64,000 nucleotides of DNA, from NCBI GenBank assembly GCA_014905825.1, contig JACGCN010000012.1, positions 62,001 to 126,000 on the forward strand, read 5' to 3'. The notes below the pieces were generated by a model that did no database searches, was not told the DNA's origin, and was given only the letters and a program-made list of their open reading frames with translations. Origin of the DNA: Lyophyllum atratum (Eukaryota > Basidiomycota > Agaricomycetes > Agaricales > Lyophyllaceae). Positions 37,613 through 51,264 of this stretch are shown piece by piece. The translations under genes and the position numbers were made by a program. The first letter of the stretch is position 1; every line of letters begins with the position of its first letter.

Positions 37613-38321
37613 TCTCACGGACAATTCATTTACCCCGCTTTGACATTGTACGCTACAGTCTCTCTAGACATCAATTACGTTCTATGTACTTGGTGGGTCA
37701 AGATGCTGGGACGCGATCTTCAAGGACATTGGGCGTGGAGGGCAGCCTCGGCGCTTGCGCTTGGCATATTCTCGCTACACACGCCGGCGTGCAGTGGCCA
37801 AGCCATCGTCTGCAACGCTGAGGAGCTTAGTGGCTCCTGCACAGCCTTCAGAGCTACTTTACACGAAATGCCTAAGAAGATGTTCGAATGGGAAACAAGT
37901 TTTTCAGCATCGAGATCCTGCTCTAGAATAAGCTTCCATCCGTGTGACGAGACCCACTCTGTACAGGATTGCAAAAACCACGCTCTTAGGTCCTGGGTTT
38001 TTCGTTGCTGATTACTCTCACGGAGGCTTCAATTCCTCGGGCTTGAATAGGTGCACACAGCTCTTAAAAGGCATACAGGCAGTCAGGCGGTGGAGAGAAG
38101 ATGGCCAATCCTCTCACGAAAGTATTGATGGAGTCGATGGAGTGACCAGGACCTTCATTCTGCCGTAGTAAGAAACGGTCTCACTGGGCCATTCATAGCC
38201 GAGTTGTCGAGGCTGTGTGTATTCAGGGCATACGCGGAACTTGCTTCACGAGAAATGGAAGGGAAGTGAGTAGCTCGAAAACGCACCAATCTATGTGAGA
38301 CGTCTAGACAAGAAACAAACA
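37613..38321. other. Intergenic between convergent genes
   Basis: About 710 bp. A plus-strand frame (37640-38011, 123 codons) contains a hydrophobic stretch and several Cys after an internal ATG at 37703, so a small secreted protein is conceivable, but codon use and context do not support it strongly. Confidence 0.35.
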
Positions 38322-39315
38322 TCACACCAATCTTTTAATCTCCTCCATCTTCGTCGCCGTCTGATCTTTGACCTCCTCTGCTGTCTTTTTCACCGCGGCC
38401 TTAGTCTCCTCGGCCCTTTCCTCCACCGCCTTCGCAATCTCCGACGTCCTAGCCTCGATGCGTTCCATGGCGGGTTGCTTCAAATTCCAGCCCAAAGTCT
38501 CCTTCAGCTTCAGACCCGTCACCTCCTGCACCTTGTCCACCGCAACCTCCGCCTCTTTGTTCACCCACTGCCGTCCGCTCTGTGATTTTTCCTTCACGCG
38601 CTCCCACGTCATCCGTGTGTGTGCATTCGCGATTTGGTGCTTCTCCGCGAGAGTTGGGGCGTATCTCTCTTCTAGAGAGCCGAGGTACGACGTGAGGTTC
38701 GCCGTGGTTTGCGGGAGGAACTTCTTCGCGGAGACGAAGAGGAAGATGGGTGGGAGGATAAGGCGCGTGGGGAGCATTCTATTGCGCGCCAGGATGGAAC
38801 CAGTGAGAGTCGCCACGCCGACGTAGAGTAGGCCGGGTGTAAGTGGTTCGTTGGGTGAAATGATTGATTTCACGCGGTCTGTACTCGTCAGCATCAGTTG
38901 AAGAGCCGTTAGCGCGGTCAAAGGATACGCACTTTCAATCGCATGCTCGACCCCAATCCATCGTGATACAACGCCCTGGACTTGAGCGTGTGCTTCGTGG
39001 TAGGTGTCCCGGACTTTCCGACGTGCGAGACGAATCTGCTGCTCCAATGGCGACGGTTGTCTCTACAATTAGTATATCAGGAATTTCACTGGGGTATATT
39101 GAAGGCTACCATTGTATTTGAGTCCGGTAAGATATCGTACAGCTGACGAAACGCACCTTCTCTCGCTCCGGTGAGGTGTGCAGCGCAAGGCCGCTGGCTG
39201 CCACCGAGGCAGATAGAAGCGTCCTTCTCGGCTATATTCCAAGATAATTCAGCTTCATACCCATAGTTATTAGATGGTGCCCAATACTTACCAGGCGAGA
39301 GGCTGCTTGAAACAT
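38322..39315 (-). CDS. MIC27: MICOS subunit of the apolipoprotein O (Mic26/Mic27) family
   Basis: Inner-membrane protein of the MICOS complex that shapes cristae junctions. The longest open model uses exons 39315-39292, 39231-39157, 39062-38933 and 38878-38322 and gives 261 aa. It starts MFQAASRL, then PRRTLLSASVAASGLALHTS, PSPLEQQIRLARRKVRDTYH, GVVSRWIGVEHAIENRVKSI, and a hydrophobic glycine-containing segment PGLLYVGVATLTGSILARNR, followed by ILPPIFLFVSAKKFLPQTTA. The long C-terminal tail is amphipathic and Glu/Lys/Ala-rich. A 54-nt intron (38932-38879) happens to be free of stops, so reading through it gives a longer but probably wrong protein. The N-terminal junction is abnormal: the expected SIYPS..IVET segment is present upstream but one base out of frame (see findings). 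Confidence 0.83.
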
Positions 39316-39610
39316 GATGGTTGGCAAAACACAGAAATCTCCGGGATTCAGCGGGTGAGCTCATCATTTGGCTCCAACGGGCTTAGACAACAGTCGCGCT
39401 ACCCGTTTTGGGACATACAACCTTATGGTAGTGTAGGAAGCAGAATTTACAATCTAAGGTAATATTGGGGATGCTATAAGTCTATAATACAGTGGTTGAT
39501 AATATATGACAGCTACAGGGGTATGCAAGTGCTGTGCTGTGATGTACACTTTGTTGGTGCGAGGAAGCAGTCGACAGCAAGATTCGGGGAAAGGAGGGCT
39601 CAGGTATCTA

Positions 39611-43610
<4,000 letters not shown>

Positions 43611-44288
43611 GGCAGTCTGCAGAAATAGAGTGTCACTGTCAGGCAGCACACAAGGTTGGCGAATTTTAAATTGCATCAGGGCCGGCCATTTCGTGATTCG
43701 GCGTTCCACGTGACGTTTCTGTCGTTCCTTGAAGTGACGACTCCTCAGACGAGTCCAAGGACCAGCTGCTCACCAGAACCTGGTCGCGCTTAGGACAGGA
43801 ACACCTCCGAGTCCGTCCCAGCAGAAGACATTTCATTGATTCTTCCAATACTTAAAAAGTCCTTGAACACTTGCTTATTCTGCAGGCAGCCACTCCGAAT
43901 ATGCGTCGAACACGCTAGTATCTCAAGGCTCAATCAAGACTCTCCTTCCGAGTCCGAGTCATTTGATGAACGTCCTAGTCCTGGTAAGAAGATACACTGG
44001 TACGACTAGTTGGAGATCTGCTGCCAATTGACCCTCTATAGTGAAACTTATCGAGATGCTCTTACCATGCGCTTCTGGTTTTGATAATTAGCGGCTTTTG
44101 ATGAAGGCCTTGCAAGAAGACGCGTGGTCGGGTCAATCATTCAACGGTCAGCGCTCAGCTCTGGCTTGGACAGGTTACGAGTTGCCAAGTATGGTTTTCA
44201 GTGTTCGAGTACATGAGTTAGTACAAAAGTTACAGTAGCTCATATAATACATAGATCTTTATCTTCACCTTCGACGCGTCTTTCGCAG
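43611..44288. other. Intergenic: SNF2 promoter and QCR8 3' region
   Basis: About 680 bp between two minus-strand genes with no supported exon. The side next to 43610 should be the promoter of the SNF2 gene. Confidence 0.5.
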
Positions 44289-45267
44289 CTAATCCTCATG
44301 ACGTTCTCCAGCGTAGACTGAAGCTTTGCTTTTCCGGTAGAAATCGGTTTCGTTGGCCCATGTATAGGTGGCGTAGCCTGAGGACTGATGTTAACATGGT
44401 TGCCAGCATAGAGATCGTCCAAGATTGGGATCGGGCTGTACACAGTCCCAATTCCGCGGGTAAGCCCATCTTGGTCGGCAGAGGCAGAGGCGAGCGACAC
44501 GCAAAGGTTGCGATGGGACAACAAAAGACAAGAGCACATATTATATGTGAAATAACCCGCACTCACCCATTCCGAAAGGAATCGCCCAGTACGGGAACTC
44601 GTGCGAGAGCCTCCGGTAGCCGTTGAAAAGGTAGTCACGGAACATATGAGGCGCGGCTCTCAAAAAGAAGGGTGATAGCGCTGTTGCATGACACCCAATT
44701 CATTTCGTGCGCGCGTGTTGATAGCAAGTAGAACCACGATTCGGTTTTGTCGTACAATTGGTAAGATAGTGTTGCGATATGGGGCACAGAGGAATAGGAG
44801 GGTGGATCGCATTGTGAAAAGGGGACGAAGTTCAGAAGTGGTATAGGGGATGGGGATATGACATACTGTATTGGATTACACCCTTTTGGGGGACGAGATT
44901 GGCCTTGTCACCCCACCAAACGTTCTTGCTTTCATCGTAAGGTCTCCTCTGTCGCGGGCGCGAGATTTAGCATAACTCACGAAGGACTTGGCTGCGTCGT
45001 CAACAGAGTTACAAGTCAGACCCCATTCGTAATTGACATAAATCGTAGGATTAGGATTTTAGGAGTAGAGAGAAGGAGAGATAGACCGAGATTTAATATT
45101 CCCGTTGCATCGATTTCGGTTGGGAAAGAAGAGCCGTTTTGAAGAAACGACGCGAGGTTTAGGATACAGGGTATGGTTAATCAGCTAATGCTCACGATAG
45201 GTGAGACCTGACATGAGGAGGACGTACGTCCGGGCATGTTGCTAAAACGTGGAATGGAGGGCCTCAT
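44289..45267 (-). CDS. QCR8: Cytochrome bc1 complex subunit 8
   Basis: Small inner-membrane subunit of respiratory complex III, binding next to cytochrome b; 103 aa. Exons 45267-45228, 44991-44981 (11 nt), 44924-44867, 44680-44567 and 44377-44289 join in phase. The product begins MRPSIPRFSNMPGPKSFNVW, continues WGDKANLVPQKGVIQYTLSP, AAPHMFRDYLFNGYRRLSHE, and has one membrane segment FPYWAIPFGMGYATYTWA before NETDFYRKSKASVYAGERHE. The order WGDK, KGVIQYTLSPF, NYLFNGYRR-like and a C-terminal SKA matches fungal Qcr8. The 11-nt exon is needed to connect the first exon to NVWWGDK in phase. Divergent from OST4. Confidence 0.92.
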
Positions 45268-45614
45268 GATGGACTAGCTAGGTATTTTGGTCGTTCGGAG
45301 CAGGGATACGCTTGGTTGTGCAGAGTGACAGATCCGCCGGGGGATGCAGCCATTGTGTCCCGACTCCGGAGGTCTCAAGAATAAATAAGGTCAAAGGAAC
45401 CCACGTGGAAGCTCGTCAACGTCACCACTCACCGTTCCTCCAACTTCCACGTCGACTATCCCCAGCCCGCTCGCCCAGTCACTCCTTTATACCCGGGTGA
45501 TTACAGGATAGCCCAAGGTATGTGCTCTATGTACATGCCCACAAAATAGCCAACTCATTCGTTCGGATCAGGTCGCCAGAATTTTCTTAAGAGTCGCATC
45601 GGGACAGAGGAAAC
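45268..45614. promoter_or_regulatory. Divergent promoter region, QCR8/OST4
   Basis: About 350 bp between the divergent start codons of a respiratory-chain gene and an oligosaccharyltransferase gene. Assignment is positional; a spliced 5' untranslated region of OST4 may also lie here. Confidence 0.4.
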
Positions 45615-45755
45615 ATGATTTCGCACGAGACCCTCTACTCCTTGGCCAACACCCTCGGTGTTCTAGCAATGGTCACCGCTGTCGGGTACCATTTTGTCGC
45701 TGTCAATGAGAAGCATATCACTAGTGGGGAGGTCAAGAAGACTAAGAAGAATTGA
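45615..45755 (+). CDS. OST4: Oligosaccharyltransferase 4 kDa subunit
   Basis: A complete 46-codon gene without introns in its coding part. It starts MISHETLYSLANTLGVLAMV and continues TAVGYHFVAVNEKHI, then a Lys-rich end. Ost4 proteins are 35-50 residues, begin MIS(D/H), and consist of a single membrane helix that holds Ost3/Ost6 to Stt3 in the ER oligosaccharyltransferase. Length, start motif and the single helix all fit. It is too small for usual gene-length cut-offs and easily missed. Confidence 0.85.
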   Translation: MISHETLYSLANTLGVLAMVTAVGYHFVAVNEKHITSGEVKKTKKN

Positions 45756-46781
45756 GTAGAGGTGTGACTTTGGGCTGACGAGGTACGTTTCAGAATATCA
45801 GTCCTGTATTCCCCATCCTTCACCCATGTCTTCCAGGCGCACGCCACGCGTATCTTGTTGTAACTTCTACGGAACCACATATACGCGCATCGAGACCCAT
45901 GCCGAATCGAAGAATATCTAATAATCTATTGATCTCCTCGCAAGTTGTCACACCACCCCAGCTTCCACTTTCCTCATGACTAGAGTTTCTAATCCATTTG
46001 CCTATACCGGCTAGTATCCTGCTCCGTCTTCGATTCTTCACGAGTCACCAAGCGTTCACCTCTGAATCAAGTCTAGTGATCCCTAAGGCCGCCGAAGGGG
46101 TACGCGATTGAACTGTTCATCTGTACAGATATCTTCCTATGGGACTCGTGTCGCGTCGCACCATGTCATTTCAAGAGGAGTTTTCCAAATTTCTTCAAGT
46201 GTGTTTACAAGCTCCAGCTTCGACTCACGAGGCCTTGAGGATCCAGCGTCAATCCGCGCGCAACCTGTTACTTCCAACATCACTGAGCATTCCAACGGGC
46301 ATATGCATATGCATTGATACGTCTTCATCTATTCATATGTTTCACATGAGCAAGGTCTGGGTAGTGGCATCCAAGAAGGAGCTCATATCTCGGGTACCAC
46401 CTCGGAACAAGGTCAATTTGAAGCTAACCTGGGACTTCACGACACTCATCTCCAGATGGTACATGACGAAATCTGGTCTTCGCGCCTCTCAATGTCACGA
46501 ACCATACGCAGGTGACCTTCCCTATCTTATGAATGGCTCTGAACTCTCAGGGGGGTGTGTGATAAAAACAGACCATTTATGTATGTCCAAGTCGTACAAA
46601 ACCATCTATACAACGACAACTGAGAATGAGAGGGGGTGTCATGCACAGCACAGATCTACGGAAGACCGCATGTAACGAATACAAAGAGCGCAAATCTACA
46701 AATACTTCCAATAACTGAATTCCAGATCCCAATCCAAAAAATCCCAAAAAAGCCACCCCCTCCCACCCACCCCCCCCCCAC
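45756..46781. other. Intergenic between convergent genes
   Basis: About 1 kb between OST4 and the end of the trehalose-phosphate synthase-like gene. A 178-codon plus-strand frame (46139-46675) has no recognisable motif, no signal peptide and no splice partners; I do not call it a gene. Confidence 0.4.
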
Positions 46782-49700
46782 TCACCTCCCCCTCCCCCCG
46801 GCATCCGCATCCGCAAGCGCACTCAACACCCCCCCAACACTCCCGCCCTCCACCCTCCACCTCGCATCCGTCCCCCTCCCACTCGTACTACACGTCTCCG
46901 CCCCATCCACCTCATTCAACCTCCTCAACAGCTTCTCATCCCCACTCACCGCCAACACAAACCTCTCCTCCCCCTCCCCTGCCCCCATCCCCGTCCGTTC
47001 GTTTGAGATATGGAGGTCAGGGCTCATCCACGCGCGGGAGCGGGAGAGCGGGGAGCCGGGGTGGAGGATGGCGAAGACGGCGGTGGAGCGGGAGACGTTG
47101 TTGGGGAGGACGAGGAAGGAGTTTTTGCCCGGGATGATGCGTAGGCCGTAGCGCTCGCCCAGGCTACACCAGGTTGTTATTATTACGGGTAAGGGGAAAG
47201 GGCGAGAGAAATGGGAGGGGAACGCACCTATCGAAAATATGGTTCTGCGCCTCCGCAGCCTGTCTCCTCGCCCACTGCCGATCCGCACTCTCCGCCCCAT
47301 GCACCTCCTGCTCCCCCGTCCAGAAACGCCACACGATCGACGCCACACGCTCCTCAATGAACGAGCCCGGCGTGCGTTCCGTGAACTGCAAGGAGTCACC
47401 CTTACTTCAATGGAGATTCAAAGGGGAAGGTGTGAAGGGGGAGGACGCACGTAATTGAGGATCTCGAGACAGGGGCCTTTCCATGTCAAGTTAAAGTTGG
47501 CGACCATGTTGATCCACTCCCCACCCCCGGCCTTCTCTAAGCTCGGGGGCGACAATGCTCTAGCAGGCGGCGACAACGACCTCGAGGCGCGCGACGCACC
47601 CGGCGTCGGCGTATTCCTGATCGTCTTAATAAAACACCCATTCTCCGCCCTACATGTCCGGAACGCGTCCATCAGCCCAAACGATCCGGGGCCCTCTCGA
47701 GAGCAGAAAAAGGAACAACACTCACACAATCCCCAACCCCGGCACCCTCTCCCCCAACCTCTCCAGCACCCCCCCAACCCTCAACCCACTCAACACCCAC
47801 ACCTCATTCCTCCCCTCCCCCACCAGCCTCTCCAACCACCCCACCACCTCCCCCGGCACCTCCACCTCCCTCCCCCCCTTATAATCCTCCTCCATCCTCA
47901 CAAGCCCCTCCCGGCTCAGATCCCGGCGCCACAGGACCCCCTCGAGGTCGACGAGGATGAGCCGTGAAGGGGAGTGCCGGTAGGAAGGGAGGAGGCGGGT
48001 GATGTCGAGGGAGGGGACGATGGTGTTGGTGGGGGCGAGGTCTTCGGCGTGTGCGCGGAGGGTGCGGTTGAGGAAGGAGGTGACGAAGGCTTGGGCGGTT
48101 TGGGTGGTGACGTGGTTGTGCAGGTCCTGAATGGGGGGCGTTTTCTCAGTTAAAGCGTAAGGAAGGAGGGGAACGGACGTACCTCCCAACGCGTAAGAGC
48201 CTCCTCATCACTCATCGTAAGCGCCTGATTAATCGCCTCCGCCGTCCCCCTCGTATCCCACGGGTTAATCGCAATACAGCTCCTAAACCCACTATAACTA
48301 TAGCTCCCCGTGAACTACACCCCCCCACCCACATCAGTATCTTATCTCCCACAAAAACAAAAACAAAAGGAATAAGAAGGGGGGGAACGCACCTCGCTAA
48401 GAATAAGAGGCCTCCACCGCCCCTCCTGGCACTCCACAAACTCATGCGTGCGCAACGCCATGCCTTCACGCAGGCTGGTGACCATGAATGCGTCGGCCGC
48501 GCTTAGGAGGGCGAGGTATTGGCTGAATGTGAGGTCTTGCGTGTGGAGGAACACCACGGGCTGGTACCTGTTCGGGTGCCCAAGTTATCAGCTGGCAGTA
48601 CTTACCAGGGAGGGAGGGGGAGACGTACGTGAGGGTGGAGAAACGGGAGTTGATGCGTGCGATGGCATCTGTGACGGCGGAGGATTCGGGGAGGGGGTGC
48701 GTGATGGTGTGGGCGTGGGGAGAGGTTGTGGGGAGGGCGATTTGGATGAGGATCGCCTGTGGAATCGTTAGTTTCCACACCCCTTTTCGGCTGAAGAAAG
48801 GGGGAGTAGATACCTTGCCCTGGAACTCGGGGTGCTTGTCGAGGAAGTATTCAAAGGCTTGGATTTTATGACGTACGCCCTGTTTTGTTGTCAGGAAGGT
48901 ATATGCCGTCGAGTAGCGAAATGATCATACCTGGACTTCGTCGAGCTTATCTCGACCGACCACGATCTTCATGCCTGCATAACGTTGAGTGAGCAGCTGG
49001 ATCCACTCCTTCACCTCTGGTTCCGCCCTGCCAGACCCAAGATCAGCAACCAACAGCATAAATCAACAGGATCCCACTCACTTCTTCTCCTTCAACTGCC
49101 ACACATCAATGCCCATCGGGAACACCCCCACATCCACAAACCTCCCCCTCGCCCGTTTCCCATCCGGCCCCAACGGCTTCCCCTTCTCCTCCCCCGCCGC
49201 CCCATCCCCATCCGCCACCTGTATCCCCTTCGGCAACGCCTCATACGCCATAATCCTACTCACCGTCTGCCTAAAATGGCGCGCATAGTTCGCCGTCTGG
49301 AATCCCACGAGATCCGCACCCAGGATCCCGCGCAGGAGGTCCTGCCGTACGGAGAGGCAGCGGAAGATCTCGGAGGAGGGGAATGCGACGTGCATGAAGA
49401 AGCCGATGGGGGTGGTGGGGGGAATCTTGCCGGAGGCGCGGAGGAGGGCGGGGAGGAGCATGAGGTGGTAGTCGTTGATCCAGATGACGTCGCCGTCGCG
49501 GTGGGCGGCGACGATGGCGTCGGCGAAGCGCTGGTTGACGGCGACGTATTGTTTGTAAGAGGCGCTCTCGTAGAACATCTTGGTTTTGGGGGCGTCGGGG
49601 ATGGCGTAGTGGAGGCAGGGCCAGAGGACTTGGTGGCAGAATTCGGCGTAGCAGCCTTGGAACTCGGCGTCGGGGATCCAGACGGGGAGACTGGGGTGTT

Positions 49701-50280
49701 GGGGGAGGGCGGCCATTTTGTGGTCGATGGCGGTGCGGAGGGAGGGCGGGAAGGTGTCGGTGGAGGTGCCGAGGGTGCCGACCCAGAGCTTTCGTTTGAG
49801 CTTGCCGCCGACACTGTCGATGGCGTTCTTCAGGCCACCGTTGCAATGCGAGTTCGGCTCGATGAACCACGGTTCGTTACCGCCGGGCGAGCGAAGGGAG
49901 TCACCCTTGTGTCGGGAAGACGAGCGTGAGGTGCGCCGGCGGAGACTACGGGTCTCGTACGAATGGGCAGTGAGCCGGGTCGATGCATCGGGGACAGTGT
50001 TCGCAAACGGGTTGAGCGCCTCCTGAGTTGGGGACCGCACAGCAGGCGTCGGGGGGTTGCGTGACTTGTCCTTCAGATCCTCGACGATGCTCTTCAGTCC
50101 TGTCAGGTTCGAACCAAGCGAGAGCCGGTTCGCAACCGGCGCCTTGATGCGTGGGGTCTCATCGACGATGCTCGGGCGGCGGCCGGGGGTCGGGGTCGGG
50201 GGCTGGGACTCGCCGAGGACGACGGTGTCTGGGAGGAAGAGAGAGGCGATGATGACTCTCTGGCCGCGGAAGGTGCTCAT
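46782..50280 (-). CDS. Trehalose-6-phosphate synthase/phosphatase-like protein, probable regulatory subunit
   Basis: A 978-residue protein in ten exons: 50280-49082, 49027-48931, 48879-48814, 48756-48629, 48567-48393, 48314-48183, 48126-47726, 47649-47451, 47385-47228 and 47163-46782. After a Ser/Pro-rich N-terminus (about 130 residues) comes a GT20 synthase-type domain: WFIEPNSHCNGGLKNAID, ADAIVAAHRDGDVIWINDYH, LMLLPALLR, PIGFFMHVAFPSSEIFRCL, LVGFQTANYARHF, YAGMKIVVGRDKLDEVQGVR, AADAFMVTSLREGMALRTHE. The following HAD phosphatase-type domain is degenerate: the nucleophile motif, DxDGT in active enzymes, reads VDLEGVLW. This suits the regulatory Tps3/Tsl1 class rather than Tps2, but that is inference. 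The protein would act in the cytosolic trehalose synthase complex. Confidence 0.92.
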
Positions 50281-50653
50281 CGTTGGCTAGGCAAGTCTCC
50301 TCGACGTCACTCCTTTTGGTCTTTTCGAAAATCGCTTCGGCAGATCCCGATGCCCGTAATCTATGAGATCATTGCCTAAACCGGCATGACGCCTTGGATA
50401 TTTGGTTCCGTCAAGCTCCGCGACAGCTTCGACGCCATCTGCAAACGTGCGCTAGGCGGTTACCCCGACATTCCACCACTACCGGAACACCGATCCGCTC
50501 TCTCCTCGCATCTTTCGAGAAGCATTCCCATGCACACCGCCATACTAGAGCTCTGAGTCCCACGCGCCATCGAAGTCATGGGTGTGGGCGCTCAAGCGCT
50601 GAAGTACGCCCGTATGCGAAGCCCGGAAAAAAGGGAGCTTCACATCGCTAGCT
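50281..50653. promoter_or_regulatory. Promoter region of the trehalose-phosphate synthase-like gene, truncated by a transposon
   Basis: The 370 bp between the start codon of the minus-strand gene and the left end of the transposon. The insertion lies within what would be the upstream region of this gene, so it may have displaced distal promoter elements. Confidence 0.45.
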
Positions 50654-50659
50654 CATGCC
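50654..50659. repeat. Target-site duplication, left copy (CATGCC)
   Basis: The hexamer CATGCC directly precedes the left terminal inverted repeat and is found again directly after the right one at 56636-56641, as expected for a 6-bp staggered insertion. Confidence 0.85.
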
Positions 50660-50690
50660 TATGCTGTTCCAAATGGCACAAAAATCAAAT
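50660..50690 (+). repeat. Left terminal inverted repeat of the transposon
   Basis: 31 bp that match the reverse complement of 56605-56635 at 30 positions; the only difference is C against G at position 27 of the repeat. Similarity ends sharply after this point. Confidence 0.92.
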
Positions 50691-50729
50691 TGGCCGCGAC
50701 ATGTTTTTGACTGAGGCGTTTCAATGAAG

Positions 50730-50883
50730 TGGGCATGCGCGTCTCTTTACGTTTTCACATTCAGACCGCGTCGTTGATTTGTGGGTGAGTCTTTGAATCT
50801 TGGGCACGTCTTTTGAGTTGGCCGCGTCTTTTGAGTTGGCCGCATCTTTTGAGTTGGCCGCGTCTTATAAGGTGGGCGCGTCT
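50730..50883. repeat. Left subterminal repeats of the transposon
   Basis: Several copies of a G(G/C)C(G/A)CGTC-type motif followed by TTTTGAGTTG occur at about 20-bp spacing (near 50801, 50819, 50838, 50856 and 50875, and a weaker one near 50737). They are the reverse complement of the GACGCGCC motifs at the right end. Such subterminal arrays usually bind the transposase. Confidence 0.7.
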
Positions 50884-51264
50884 TTTTGAGTTGGATGAGT
50901 GCGTTCTCATTCGAGCGCAGCCTCGATTCGATTTCCGCTCACCTGAGGACAGTACCACAGCTTTACCGCAGTGGTAAGTAGGTAGTCTCGATTGCCGGGC
51001 CCCAAGTCAGGTCGGAAACATAACATTTTCGCAGTCTTGATCTTGTCTCCAGGCTAAAATGACGAGTCTAGGTCAAGATGTATTTAAATTTAGACATTAA
51101 GTACAAATGATGGCAAGGGAGTCTCGGATTGACGAGTGAGCAAAAAAATGGGTGCAAGATGATGGTGTCAAGATCCACAGGAAGGAGGAAGGAGGAAGAA
51201 AATGTGACCAAGAAACGGATGATAGAGTCCTTGATAGCACGACGGGGCATGATACTACAAGCGA

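Noticed and set aside
37640..38011. Possible small secreted Cys-containing protein
   Set aside because: A hydrophobic stretch and a few Cys are present, but the frame starts well before them and there is no convincing start or family; left as a note only.
38878..39047. Uninterrupted 241-codon reading of the MIC26/27 gene through 38932-38879
   Set aside because: The 54-nt segment is stop-free but has a GTGCGT donor, CTGAT branch point and CAG acceptor, and its translation breaks a conserved stretch; it is better read as an intron.
46139..46675. 178-codon plus-strand frame between OST4 and the trehalose-pathway gene
   Set aside because: No motif, no signal peptide, no exon partners and ordinary composition; probably chance.
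48985..49929. 314-codon plus-strand frame
   Set aside because: Antisense to the trehalose-phosphate synthase-like first exon and without any recognisable motif; it arises from high GC third positions.
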